Below, in pieces: positions 1 through 7,969 of a DNA stretch of 32,109 bases. The position numbers were made by a program, and so were the translations under genes. A model generated the notes under the pieces. It did not search any database. It was not told the DNA's origin and saw nothing but the letters and a program-made list of their open reading frames with translations. Location: contig NZ_LUKZ01000007.1 of the NCBI RefSeq assembly GCF_001633105.1, positions 1 through 32,109 on the forward strand, given 5' to 3'. Each line of letters begins with the position of its first letter. Within the stretch, counting starts at the first letter, position 1. Source of the DNA: Acidovorax sp. GW101-3H11. GTDB lineage: Bacteria; Pseudomonadota; Gammaproteobacteria; Burkholderiales; Burkholderiaceae_C.

Positions 1-279
1 ACCGCTTGCTGCAGCAAGCGGTGGTTACGCCGCCAGTGACGTATGGGGATGTCGTGAGCAAGAACACCGGGGAGAGGCAATCGGATACTATTGCTGGATG
101 AAATTACAGTATCAACGGGGCTACTGGAGCTAAATAGATACCCCTTATGAATTTACAGTAAATGCAATGCCTGACGCTAGCCTGTGGGAAAGCTGGGAAA
201 GATCAATGCTCCTGAATTAATAGCTGCTGACGCATGATGGACAGGCGCAGGCAGCCAAAAATGCTTGAAATCGACGAGG
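1..279. other. AT-richer left edge without a confident gene
   Basis: This stretch is visibly less GC-rich than the rest. Positions 1-22 form a perfect 22-bp palindrome. Positions 3-101 are an open frame on the plus strand that ends in TGA; the 32 residues could be the C-terminus of a gene entering from the left, but I recognise no family. Positions 151-163 (ATTTACAGTAAAT) are a perfect odd palindrome, and a related TTACAGTA occurs near 103. A dispersed repeat follows at 214-269. I see no promoter or RNA gene that I can defend. Confidence 0.4.
214..269 (+). repeat. Dispersed intergenic repeat, family B, copy 1
   Basis: The element begins with AATTAATAGCTGCTGACGC and ends in GCCAAAAATGCTTGAA. 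It has the layout of a short intergenic repeat that I recall from many Comamonadaceae genomes: an ATAGCTG start, two GCGC-containing arms around a central TGATGGA, and a GGCCAAAAA-type end. Related copies lie near 10404-10470, 22573-22635 and 27051-27117. It sits just downstream of the stop codon of the minus-strand dioxygenase gene. Confidence 0.55.
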
Positions 280-1125
280 TCAGACCGCTTCCAGCGCCAT
301 CACCGCCGTGGCCGTGTTGGAGATCGGGATGTGGTAGTTGCTGTGCACCCGCCGCACGCCCGCGCTGGCGGTGGCCAGCGCCCCGCGCATCGCCACCCAC
401 ATCAGCAGCTCCACGCCCTGGGTGCCGGTTTTTTCCACCAGCTTGTGCACGCTGAACTGCGTGGCCCATTCGGGGTTGGTGGTCAGGCTTTCGATGAACT
501 GCAGATCAAACGCCTTGTTGATGAAACCCGCGCGTTCGCCGTCGAGCTGGTGGGAGAGGCCGCCCGAGGCAATCACCGCCACCTTCTTGTCGCTGTCCCA
601 ACTCTGGATTGCCTGGCCCACGGCCTTGCCCAGCGCGTAGCAGCGCTTGGCTGAGGGCAGCGGGAACTGCACGGTGTTGATGCACACCGGCACCACCGTC
701 ACGGGGCAATCGCCCTCGGGCCAGAAGAGCTTGAGCGGCAGCGTGCAGGCGTGGTCCACCAGCATTTCCTGGCAGGTGGTCACGTCAAACTCTTGCTCGA
801 CCAGCGTGTTGATGAGGTGCCAGGACAGGTCCACCTCGCCCGGGAACGGCGGCAGCGTAGGGATGCCCCAGCCCTCGTCGGCGTTGTTGTACTGCGCCGC
901 CGCACCCACGGCAAAGGTAGGCATCTTGTCGAGGAAGAAGTTCAGGCCGTGGTCGTTGTAGAACATCACCACCACGTCCGGCTTCTTCTCGCCCAGCCAT
1001 TGGCGGATGGGCGGAAAGCCGTCGAAGAAGGGCTTCCAGTACGGGTCGTTTTGCAGGCCCTTGTGGATGGCGTTGCCAATGGCCGGAATGTGCGAGGTGC
1101 CGAGGCCGCCGATGAGTTGTGCCAT
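280..1125 (-). CDS. Class III extradiol dioxygenase beta subunit, protocatechuate 4,5-dioxygenase type (second, orphan copy)
   Basis: This 281-residue protein belongs to the LigB superfamily, the catalytic subunit of Fe(II) extradiol dioxygenases that open catechol-type rings next to the hydroxyls. The expected active-site residues are visible: His12 in GTSHIP, His59 in YNDH, His192 in GGLSHQ and Glu239 in GVELLMW. They align with the iron ligands and catalytic His known for LigB. The start is the ATG at 1125, preceded by GGAGACACC; an in-frame extension to 1320 would run through a repeat and looks spurious. The alpha-subunit gene lies upstream on the same strand, 213 bases away. A second beta subunit, inside the pmd operon at 25182, has the same motifs but a clearly different sequence. 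The substrate may be protocatechuate, gallate or a related catechol; sequence reading cannot decide. Confidence 0.9.
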   Translation of the reverse strand: MAQLIGGLGTSHIPAIGNAIHKGLQNDPYWKPFFDGFPPIRQWLGEKKPDVVVMFYNDHGLNFFLDKMPTFAVGAAAQYNNADEGWGIPTLPPFPGEVDLSWHLINTLVEQEFDVTTCQEMLVDHACTLPLKLFWPEGDCPVTVVPVCINTVQFPLPSAKRCYALGKAVGQAIQSWDSDKKVAVIASGGLSHQLDGERAGFINKAFDLQFIESLTTNPEWATQFSVHKLVEKTGTQGVELLMWVAMRGALATASAGVRRVHSNYHIPISNTATAVMALEAV

Positions 1126-1229
1126 GGGGTGTCTCCAATTCAGTGTTTGAGGGCGCGGTGGGCTAACCCGCCGCGCGCGTTGCGCAGCGTTGTGGCTGCT
1201 GGTGTTGTTGGGGCTGTTGCCGCCCCCAT

Positions 1230-1302
1230 CCGTTCGGGCTGAGCCTGTCGAAGCCGGGGCGCGTGGATGGTGCGGCGCTTCGACAGGCTCAGCGTGAACG
1301 GG
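1230..1302. repeat. REP-like inverted repeat, family A, copy 1
   Basis: Two 25-base arms, at 1230-1254 and 1278-1302, are near-perfect reverse complements (23 of 25) and would form a long hairpin. The conserved core is GCTTCGACAGGCTCAGC. Other copies are at 18748-18807 and 21757-21816. This copy sits between the alpha and beta dioxygenase genes and could affect the relative level of the downstream gene. Confidence 0.8.
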
Positions 1303-1338
1303 TGGAAGGGTGTTGGGCAAGGGGAGGCGCAGTGCGGG

Positions 1339-1689
1339 TCAGTCCCGGCCTGCCGCCACCAGCTTGGCCTTGAATTCGTCTTTGGTCATGCCCGTCTGCT
1401 GCGCGCCGATGTCCTGCATGTCCAGCTTGAAGATGCCCGCGAACTTGGCCAGGTAGTAGGCGTCGCCGCCTGCGGCAATCAGCTGCAGCACGTTCTTGGC
1501 GCGGATGGCGGCGGCCTGCTGTTCGTTCAGGCCGTATTGCTTCATGTACGCCTCTTCGTCGGCCACAAAGGCCTTGCGGTTGGCCTCGTCGTTGAACGAA
1601 AAGCACATCTTGTTCAGCGCATAGCCCTTGCGGGCCTGGTTGCCATCGAACGGCGTGGTGCCGGGGATGGGGGGCAGTGGGGAAGGCAT
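1339..1689 (-). CDS. Protocatechuate 4,5-dioxygenase-type alpha subunit (second, orphan copy)
   Basis: This 116-residue protein is of the LigA family, the small helical subunit that caps the active site of LigAB-type dioxygenases. Family marks are the PGTTPFD start followed by RKGYALNKMCFSF, and the GGDAYYLAKFAGI segment, which matches GGNIYFLAKIGS in the other copy at 24739. It lacks the roughly 25-residue C-terminal tail of that copy. The ATG at 1689 is preceded by GGAGACACC, the same ribosome-binding sequence used by its partner beta gene. It begins 84 bases from the divergent LysR gene, so that regulator probably controls it. It is likely co-transcribed with the beta gene at 280-1125 despite the repeat between them. 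Confidence 0.88.
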   Translation of the reverse strand: MPSPLPPIPGTTPFDGNQARKGYALNKMCFSFNDEANRKAFVADEEAYMKQYGLNEQQAAAIRAKNVLQLIAAGGDAYYLAKFAGIFKLDMQDIGAQQTGMTKDEFKAKLVAAGRD

Positions 1690-1773
1690 GGTGTCTCCGG
1701 GTCTTGATGTAAGTCAGCCCGCAGTGTCGTGATGCCATTGCCAAAGATGAAGGGGGCAAAGATCATCGAATGC

Positions 1774-2685
1774 ATGAGCAAATTCGATGGATCAGGCCTG
1801 GACGGGCACCTGCTGAAGCTGCTGCTGGCGGTGCTGGAGACGGGCAGCATCACGGCGGCGGCCGATCGCCTGGGCGTCACCCAGTCGGCCGTGAGCCATC
1901 TGCTGGACAAACTGCGCGCCATCACCGGCGACCCGCTGTTTGTGAAGCGCGGGCGCGGCATCGTGCCCACTGCCCGCGCCGAGGCCCTGGCCCAGCCTGC
2001 GCGCGAGCTGCTGCAGCAGATGCAGTGGTTTGCCCAAGGGGCCGAGTTTGATCCGATGCAGTGGCAGACCGAGCTTCACATTGCCGCCAACGACTTTCAG
2101 CGCGATCTGCTGCTGCCCGCGCTGGCCGCCCGGCTGCGCCGCGCCGCACCGGGCGTCACGCTGCGCATCGTGCCCAGCGGGGCGCCCAGCGCCGAGCTGC
2201 TGAGGTCTGACGCATGCCAGCTCGTCATCAGCCCCCGCCCGCCCGACGGCACCGACATCGTGCAAAAGCGATTGTTTGAAGACCAGTACCGCGTGTTCTA
2301 CGACGCCAGCGTGCGCAGTGCCCCCGCCACCGAGGCCGACTACCTGGCCGCAGACCACGCCACCGTGGCCTATGAAGCGCACCGGGGGCTGGACCTGGAC
2401 CGCCAACTGCTGGCCCGTGGCGTGCGCCGCCGCTTTGCTGTGCGCGTGCCGGGCTTTGCGGCGCTACCGGCGTTTGTGCGTGGCACCGCGCTGCTCACCA
2501 CTGCGCCCTCACTGCTGGCCCGCACCGCCCTGGCGGGTCTGGCCAGTGCGCCAGTGCCGGTGGTGTGCCCTGCCATGCCGATGTACCTGATCTGGCATGC
2601 GCGGTATCAGCAGGATGCAGCGCACCGGTGGTTGCGGGCAGAGGTGGAGGGGGTGGTGGGGCCGGTGTTGTCTCAGTCGGCGTAG
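1774..2685 (+). CDS. LysR-family transcriptional regulator divergent from the orphan dioxygenase pair
   Basis: This 303-residue protein has an N-terminal winged helix-turn-helix (GSITAAADRLGVTQSAVSHLLDKLR region, about residues 23-47) and a C-terminal periplasmic-binding-like effector domain, the normal LysR size and layout. It diverges from the dioxygenase alpha gene, the usual position of a LysR activator whose effector is a substrate or product of the target enzymes. The start is uncertain. ATG 1774 gives a typical LysR N-terminus, but GTG 1729, ATG 1732 and ATG 1747 are also in frame and none has a convincing ribosome-binding site. The effector is unknown. Confidence 0.88.
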   Translation: MSKFDGSGLDGHLLKLLLAVLETGSITAAADRLGVTQSAVSHLLDKLRAITGDPLFVKRGRGIVPTARAEALAQPARELLQQMQWFAQGAEFDPMQWQTELHIAANDFQRDLLLPALAARLRRAAPGVTLRIVPSGAPSAELLRSDACQLVISPRPPDGTDIVQKRLFEDQYRVFYDASVRSAPATEADYLAADHATVAYEAHRGLDLDRQLLARGVRRRFAVRVPGFAALPAFVRGTALLTTAPSLLARTALAGLASAPVPVVCPAMPMYLIWHARYQQDAAHRWLRAEVEGVVGPVLSQSA

Positions 2686-2761
2686 GGGATCTGCTGTACC
2701 GCGCCCACCCGGCGCACAATGCGGCTCCGTCTGCAAACCTTCGCCTCTGGAGACATCGCCC

Positions 2762-3160
2762 ATGATGCATCGCGCAATTCTGTGTTTGCCCGTCCTGGCT
2801 GTGGCGCTGGTGGGTTTGTCTTTTGGTGCGTGGGCGCAGGCGCCTTACAGCCTGAAGACGGTGGAAGTACAGCCCATCCCCCGAGCGGAGATTCTCCAGC
2901 TGTGGCGGGAGGTGGCCTTGCAGCAATGTGCTGATGCGCGAAAGCGTTTTAACTTGTCGCGTGAGGAGTGCCTGCAAGAGATCGCTAAGCGGGCAGATGC
3001 CTGTACGGCGGCCCAGGCCCCCTCCACACCCGCCATGGTGTCCAGCATGGCTGTATCCAAAGACGTGGGGCGCAAGTACCTGCATTGCGCAGTGCCGTTC
3101 TATTTTTGCAAGGGTATGGAAGTCAAAACCGAGAAAGAGGCTCGCGAGCAATGCCGCTGA
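2762..3160 (+). CDS. Small secreted Cys-containing protein of unknown function
   Basis: The 132-residue product starts with a clear signal peptide (charged MMHR, then a hydrophobic run ending at GAWAQA, cleavage near residue 25). The mature part contains six cysteines (in QQCAD, EECLQ, ADACT, LHCAV, YFCKG and EQCR), an even number that would fit three disulfides in the periplasm. I recognise no family. The ATG at 2762 follows a GGAG motif at about 2748; a second ATG is adjacent at 2765. A longer in-frame extension to 2597 lies inside the end of the LysR gene and is unlikely. It starts 76 bases after the LysR gene and is followed by a convergent amidotransferase-like gene. Confidence 0.75.
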   Translation: MMHRAILCLPVLAVALVGLSFGAWAQAPYSLKTVEVQPIPRAEILQLWREVALQQCADARKRFNLSREECLQEIAKRADACTAAQAPSTPAMVSSMAVSKDVGRKYLHCAVPFYFCKGMEVKTEKEAREQCR

Positions 3161-3179
3161 TGGCGCGCTGAGCGCCGCT

Positions 3180-4070
3180 TCAGTGGCCTTCTTTGTCGCG
3201 CTGGCGGTCCTTGCGCAGCGCCGTTTTCAATAACCGCGTCGCCCGGTCCCTCAGCCCCACCGGCTGGCCCGGCCGCACCGGGTTCTTTCGTGCCTCAGCG
3301 CAAGCCGCCAAAAAGTCTTGCAGGATGGCCGTGTCGTCCAGCGTGTCCGAGCCTTTTTTGTGGAACTCTGGGTGCCACTGGGTGGCCGCGATGTAGCCGC
3401 GCCCTGGGGCGGGCTTGAGGCGGATGGCCTCGGGCACGCCGTCGGGTTCGCTCAGGGCTTCCACCTCAAACTCGGGCGCCACGCGCTTGATGCCCTGGTG
3501 GTGGATGCTGTTGACCCGCGCGCGCGGCACGTCGGGGTAGAGCTTGGCCAGGTGTGAGTCGGGCACGATCTGGATGCCGTGAAAGTGCTGGTCGTAGGTG
3601 GTGGCGTTGCGGTGCTGCAGTGCGCCGGGGTGCTGGGTTTCGATGTCCTGGTACAGCGCGCCGCCAAAGGCCACGTTGATGAGCTGCAGACCCCGGCACA
3701 CGCCAAAGATGGGTTTGCCCACTTCGGCAAAGGCTTTGACCAGGGCCAGGTCGTAGATGTCGCGCACGCGGTCGCCCACCCATTCTTCGCGCAGAGGTTC
3801 TTCGCCATAGTTGCCGGGCCACACGTCGGCGCCGCCGTGCATCACCACGCCATCCAGCCACTCGGCATAGTGCTGCAGCGTCACATCGCCGCGCGCGGTC
3901 TCGCCGGTGGGGCAGGGCACCATCACCACGATGGCACCGGACGACATGATCCAGTGCGCGATGGATTGCTCGACGTACTGCAGCGTCTTGTTGGTGAACA
4001 GAGGGCGGGTGGGGTCGGCGTGCTGAAAGCAGGCCGACAGGCCGATCTTGAGGCGGGGGGCAGCGGGCAT
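3180..4070 (-). CDS. Gamma-glutamyl-gamma-aminobutyrate hydrolase family (class I glutamine amidotransferase-like, peptidase C26)
   Basis: This 296-residue cytosolic protein has the C26/PuuD fold. The nucleophile is Cys125 in FGVCRGLQLINV, and the His-Glu partners are His233 and Glu235 in TQWHPEF. MHGGADVWPGNY is the oxyanion-region motif typical of the family. PuuD hydrolyses gamma-glutamyl-GABA in putrescine breakdown, but no other putrescine genes are here, so the natural substrate is open. The ATG at 4070 gives the normal family start; the frame extends to 4169 with a Pro-rich stretch that is probably untranslated. It stands alone, convergent with the small secreted protein. Confidence 0.85.
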   Translation of the reverse strand: MPAAPRLKIGLSACFQHADPTRPLFTNKTLQYVEQSIAHWIMSSGAIVVMVPCPTGETARGDVTLQHYAEWLDGVVMHGGADVWPGNYGEEPLREEWVGDRVRDIYDLALVKAFAEVGKPIFGVCRGLQLINVAFGGALYQDIETQHPGALQHRNATTYDQHFHGIQIVPDSHLAKLYPDVPRARVNSIHHQGIKRVAPEFEVEALSEPDGVPEAIRLKPAPGRGYIAATQWHPEFHKKGSDTLDDTAILQDFLAACAEARKNPVRPGQPVGLRDRATRLLKTALRKDRQRDKEGH

Positions 4071-4402
4071 GGCAAAAGGCTCCGGGCGGCACACGCAGGG
4101 CGTGGCGGGCAACAAGAAGAAGGGGGTGGAGGGAGGGGGCGAAAGGGCCCACGGGTTTGTTTGTATCACCGCCTTCTTGGGCCGTCTGTAGGAAAGGGCC
4201 GTGCGGGGCAGGCTTCGCCGCTGTGCGGCCCCTTCGTCTGTTACACGGTGCTACGAAATGTGGCTTTCTTCATGAAATGCCCGGCAGAGGTCCCCGCGCC
4301 GAGGGGCGGGAGCGCAGGGGGCTCGCGATAATTTCTGTTTGCCGGGCACGGGGAGGGGTCCGGCGAAGTTGATGTGTTTCCCGCCTTCCGCGAAAGCCCC
4401 AC
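4071..4402. other. 332-base intergenic region upstream of the FecR-TPR-barrel gene
   Basis: The region separates two diverging genes and should hold both promoters, but no convincing -35/-10 pair stands out. Two possible hairpins are visible. One is GGGCCG at 4196-4201 with CGGCCC at 4226-4231. The other is a 9-base inverted repeat, TGCCCGGCA at 4279-4287 with TGCCGGGCA at 4340-4348. The second lies 55 bases before the start codon and could shape the 5' leader of the downstream mRNA. Confidence 0.4.
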
Positions 4403-7400
4403 ATGCACCAAAAGAAAAACCGCCTGCCCGCCCTAACCACCCTCGCGGCACTGGCCGCCATGGCCTGGTCCCAGTTCGCCCAGGCCGTTGTGCCCCCAGG
4501 TGCCGCCGCCGAGATCGTGAGCCTGCAAGGCACGGGCGACCAGCGCGCTGCCGCAGCGGCCGACTGGGGCCCCGCACGCCTGGCGCAGCCGCTGGCCACG
4601 GGCGACTTTGTGCGCACGCGCCAGGCCGCGCGCATGGCGCTGCTGTTTGCCGACGACACGCAATTGCGACTGCACCAGAACACGGTGCTGCAGGTCAAGG
4701 GCGTGGCCACCCCCGCCCAGCCGGTGACCACCTTGCTGCTGAACGCGGGCCGCGCCTGGACCCAGACCAAACGCGCCGACGGCAGCCGCCTGAACCTGGA
4801 GACACCCGCCGCTACGGCCGCGATCCGGGGCACGGACTGGGACATCAGCGTGGAGGACGATGGGCGCACGCTGATCACCGTGCTGTCGGGCCAGGTGGAG
4901 TTCTCCAACGCGCAGGGCGCGGTGTCTGTGGGCGCCAACGAAGCCGCCGTGGCCGAGGTGGGTAAGGCGCCGGTCAAGCTGGTGCTGAGCCAGCCGCGCG
5001 ACCGCATCCAGTGGGTGAACGCGCTGCGTGCCGACCCGCTGCCCCATCTGGCCGCCGAGCCCGTGCCCGACACCCTGGCCCCGGTGCGTGCCGCACTCGC
5101 GGCCCGCGACCTGGCCGCTGCACGCGCTGCCCTGGCACAGGCCCGCAGCAGCGGCGCACCCGCGCCCTGGGTGGCGGTGATGGACGCGGCCATTGCCCTG
5201 CAGGCGGGCGACCTGCTGGCCGCGCGCGAGCAGCTGGCGCGCCAGGTGGTGCAGTCTGCGGCGCCACTGCCTGCCTGGCTCATGCAGTCTGACGTGCAGC
5301 TGGTGGAGGGCGAAGGCGCCGCAGCCGCCAACACCCTGCGCACGGCTTTGCAGCGCTGGCCCGCCCACCCCGCGCTGGCGGCCCAGCTGGCCCGTGTGCT
5401 GATGCTGAGCGACCGTGTGGATGAGGCCAGTGCCGCGCTGGCCCCCGTGCAGGCCACGGCCCATGCCGAAGTGGCCCTGGTGCGCGCTGAGCTGGCCCGG
5501 CGCCGGGGCGACGCGCCCGCCGCGCTGGCCGCCTACACCGAGGCCACGCAACTGGCCGCTGGCGATGCGCGTGCCTGGCAGGGCCTGGGCAGTGCGCATG
5601 TGGAGCGCGAAGACCCGCGCCCTGCTCGCGAGAACCTGCAACGCGCATTGGCGCTGTCGCCCCAGCAGCCCGGCGCCTATGGTGAGCTGGGCACACTCGA
5701 AACCTTTGTGAACCAGTTCACCGAAGCCGGTGCGGCCTTTGCCACGGCCCTGGGCGACAACCCGGCGGACTATGTGGCGCTCACCGGCCAGGGCCTGCTG
5801 CACCTCAAGCAAGGCAACCCGCAGGCCGCACTGGATGCGTTTTTGCGCGCGGGCGTGATGGAGCCGCGCTATGCCCGCGCCAAGACCTGGACGGCCGTCG
5901 CCTACTACCAGCTGGGCCGCCACCAGGACGCGCTGTCCACCCTGCACCAGGCCACCGTGCTGGACGACAAGGACCCGGTGCCCCACATGCTACTCGCGCA
6001 GATCCACACCGACCTGTTCCAGCCCGGCGAAGCGGTGGAAGCCGCGCGCGCAGCGGTGGAGCGCATGCCCTACCTCAAGTCCCTCAACCAGGTGGCCAAT
6101 GACCAGAAGGGCAGCGCCAACCTGGGCGCATCGCTGGCCTTTTTTGGCATGGAGGACTGGGCGCTGGAGCTGGCGCAGCAGAGCTTTTACCCGTACTGGG
6201 GTGGCAGCCACCTGTTCATGGCGGACCGCTATGCGGGCGAATTCAACAAGAACTCCGCGCTGTTCCAGGGCTTTCTGACCGACCCCATGGCGTTTGGCGC
6301 GAGCCAGCGGTACTCCTCGCTTCTGCAGCAGCCGGGGGCGCATGGGGCCGTGGGGGTGACGCTGGACCGCGACCTCTACCGCATGCGGGCCCCCGCCGTC
6401 ACGCTCAACGGCATGAACAACACCCATGTGCCCGTGTCGTGGTTCTTCAAGGCCCAGTCGGCCCGCGCGAGCGAGTTCCCGTTTGATCTGCAGGTCAACA
6501 ACGCGCCCGCCGTGCGCGGGGGGTATGGCGATGTGCGTGCACGCGCCGTCACCGTGGGTGCGGGCATGCAGCCCACCGAGCGCATCAACCTGTTTGCCTA
6601 TGTGAACCAGTTCGACATGCGCCTGGCCAGCCAGAACCTGTTCGAGACCGCGCTGGACAACCAGAGCACCCAGGGCGCCGTGGGCCTGGCCTACCGCTGG
6701 GGGCCCACCGAGCAGACCTGGATCAAGCTCGGCCGCAGCATGGAGCACATCCTGCTGCAGCGTTACCCCACGCTGTACCTGGAGCCTCCGTTCGTCAGCC
6801 TGATGGGCGTGAGCAGCCTGCCCCAGAAGCAGTTCAACGACCTGCAACTGCGCCACACGGTGGACACCGCCCCCGGCAGCCGCTGGAGCGTGGCGCTGGA
6901 GCATGTGCGCGAGCGCCAGCACAACCTGATCGCAGGCGAGGCCGCCGTGGCGGCCGACATCCCGGGGGTGGGCCCCTTCCGCGACTCTCTTTTGGTGGCC
7001 GGCTACAACAACGTGGACCGCCGCTACACCGGCCTGACCCTGGCCACCACCCAGCGCCTGGATGCGGCATGGAACCTGGACGCGGCCCTCGGCCTGCAGC
7101 AAATTCGCCACCGGGTGGATGGCCTGACCCAAAGCTACCTGGTGAATCTGGACCACCTGAGCGAAGAGCAGGTGCGCCGCGCCGAGATGGAGCGCGTGGT
7201 CACGCCCCGCGTGGGCCTGGTGTGGCAGCCCGCTGCGGGCACCACGGTGCGCATGGCCTACCAGGACTGGTTGCGGCCGCTGAGTGTGTCCACCCTCACC
7301 AGCGTGGAGACGGCGGGCATCCCGGTGGAGGACCGCCTGGTCGAAGCCGGTGGCCGCCACAAACGCGTGGTGGCGCAGCTGGGCATGGCGCTGGGCCGGA

Positions 7401-7969
7401 GCACCTTTGTGAGTCTGCGTGCCGACCACCTGCGGGTGCGCAACCCCGGCACCGTGGGGGTGGACCTGCGCACGCCCAGCCTGCCGTTCCTCGAAGAAAT
7501 GCGCAACGCGCAGATGGTCAACCTCTCCACCACCGACCTGCTGGAGGACACGCCCAGCTTTGACACCGGCACGCTCAAGACCCTGGGCGCAGGCGTCAAC
7601 CACATGTTCAGCCGCCGCTGGTCGGGCTATGCCAAATACCTGTACCAGGGCAGCGAAAGCCGCAGCTACGACACCGACGCGGCCGTGGGCCGCATCCCTT
7701 ACATCCCGCGCCACACGGCCGTGCTGGGCGCCACCTGGGTCAGCCCGCAGCGCTTCTACGTCAGCGGCCGGGCGGTGTACCGGTCGGAGCGGTTTGAAGA
7801 CGCGGAAAACCTCACGCGCATCGCACCCGGCTGGGGCGTGGACCTGATGGGGTACTGGGAGTCCCACGACAAACACTGGGTGGTGGGTGTGGCAGCCATG
7901 AACCTGTGGGCACCCAAGTCCGACCGCCGCAAGACCCGCTATGTCCTGGACGCCCGCTACCGCTTCTGA
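4403..7969 (+). CDS. FecR-domain, TPR-repeat outer-membrane beta-barrel protein
   Basis: This 1188-residue protein has three parts. After a signal peptide (MHQKKNRLPALTTLAALAAM..FAQA, about 28 residues) comes a FecR-type domain, about 35-190 (GDFVRTRQAARMALLFADDTQLRL pattern, then TPAATAAIRGTDW and SGQVEF). Residues about 225-560 are Ala-rich TPR helices. From about 610 to the end the sequence alternates as a beta-barrel, with many Trp/Tyr girdles and the terminal DARYRF, a C-terminal Phe as in outer-membrane proteins. TPR plus barrel is the architecture of the polysaccharide secretins PgaA and BcsC, but here a FecR domain replaces their N-terminus. The stop overlaps the next gene by 29 bases, so the two are translationally coupled. 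The role (export, sensing or adhesion) is inference. The ribosome-binding site before ATG 4403 is weak. Confidence 0.8.
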   Translation: MHQKKNRLPALTTLAALAAMAWSQFAQAVVPPGAAAEIVSLQGTGDQRAAAAADWGPARLAQPLATGDFVRTRQAARMALLFADDTQLRLHQNTVLQVKGVATPAQPVTTLLLNAGRAWTQTKRADGSRLNLETPAATAAIRGTDWDISVEDDGRTLITVLSGQVEFSNAQGAVSVGANEAAVAEVGKAPVKLVLSQPRDRIQWVNALRADPLPHLAAEPVPDTLAPVRAALAARDLAAARAALAQARSSGAPAPWVAVMDAAIALQAGDLLAAREQLARQVVQSAAPLPAWLMQSDVQLVEGEGAAAANTLRTALQRWPAHPALAAQLARVLMLSDRVDEASAALAPVQATAHAEVALVRAELARRRGDAPAALAAYTEATQLAAGDARAWQGLGSAHVEREDPRPARENLQRALALSPQQPGAYGELGTLETFVNQFTEAGAAFATALGDNPADYVALTGQGLLHLKQGNPQAALDAFLRAGVMEPRYARAKTWTAVAYYQLGRHQDALSTLHQATVLDDKDPVPHMLLAQIHTDLFQPGEAVEAARAAVERMPYLKSLNQVANDQKGSANLGASLAFFGMEDWALELAQQSFYPYWGGSHLFMADRYAGEFNKNSALFQGFLTDPMAFGASQRYSSLLQQPGAHGAVGVTLDRDLYRMRAPAVTLNGMNNTHVPVSWFFKAQSARASEFPFDLQVNNAPAVRGGYGDVRARAVTVGAGMQPTERINLFAYVNQFDMRLASQNLFETALDNQSTQGAVGLAYRWGPTEQTWIKLGRSMEHILLQRYPTLYLEPPFVSLMGVSSLPQKQFNDLQLRHTVDTAPGSRWSVALEHVRERQHNLIAGEAAVAADIPGVGPFRDSLLVAGYNNVDRRYTGLTLATTQRLDAAWNLDAALGLQQIRHRVDGLTQSYLVNLDHLSEEQVRRAEMERVVTPRVGLVWQPAAGTTVRMAYQDWLRPLSVSTLTSVETAGIPVEDRLVEAGGRHKRVVAQLGMALGRSTFVSLRADHLRVRNPGTVGVDLRTPSLPFLEEMRNAQMVNLSTTDLLEDTPSFDTGTLKTLGAGVNHMFSRRWSGYAKYLYQGSESRSYDTDAAVGRIPYIPRHTAVLGATWVSPQRFYVSGRAVYRSERFEDAENLTRIAPGWGVDLMGYWESHDKHWVVGVAAMNLWAPKSDRRKTRYVLDARYRF

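Noticed and set aside
151..163. LexA-type SOS box
   Set aside because: The palindrome lacks the CTGT-N8-ACAG spacing and no SOS gene follows.
1126..1320. N-terminal extension of the orphan dioxygenase beta gene
   Set aside because: The added 65 residues translate a REP-like repeat, and the ATG at 1125 has a good ribosome-binding site and the conserved family start.
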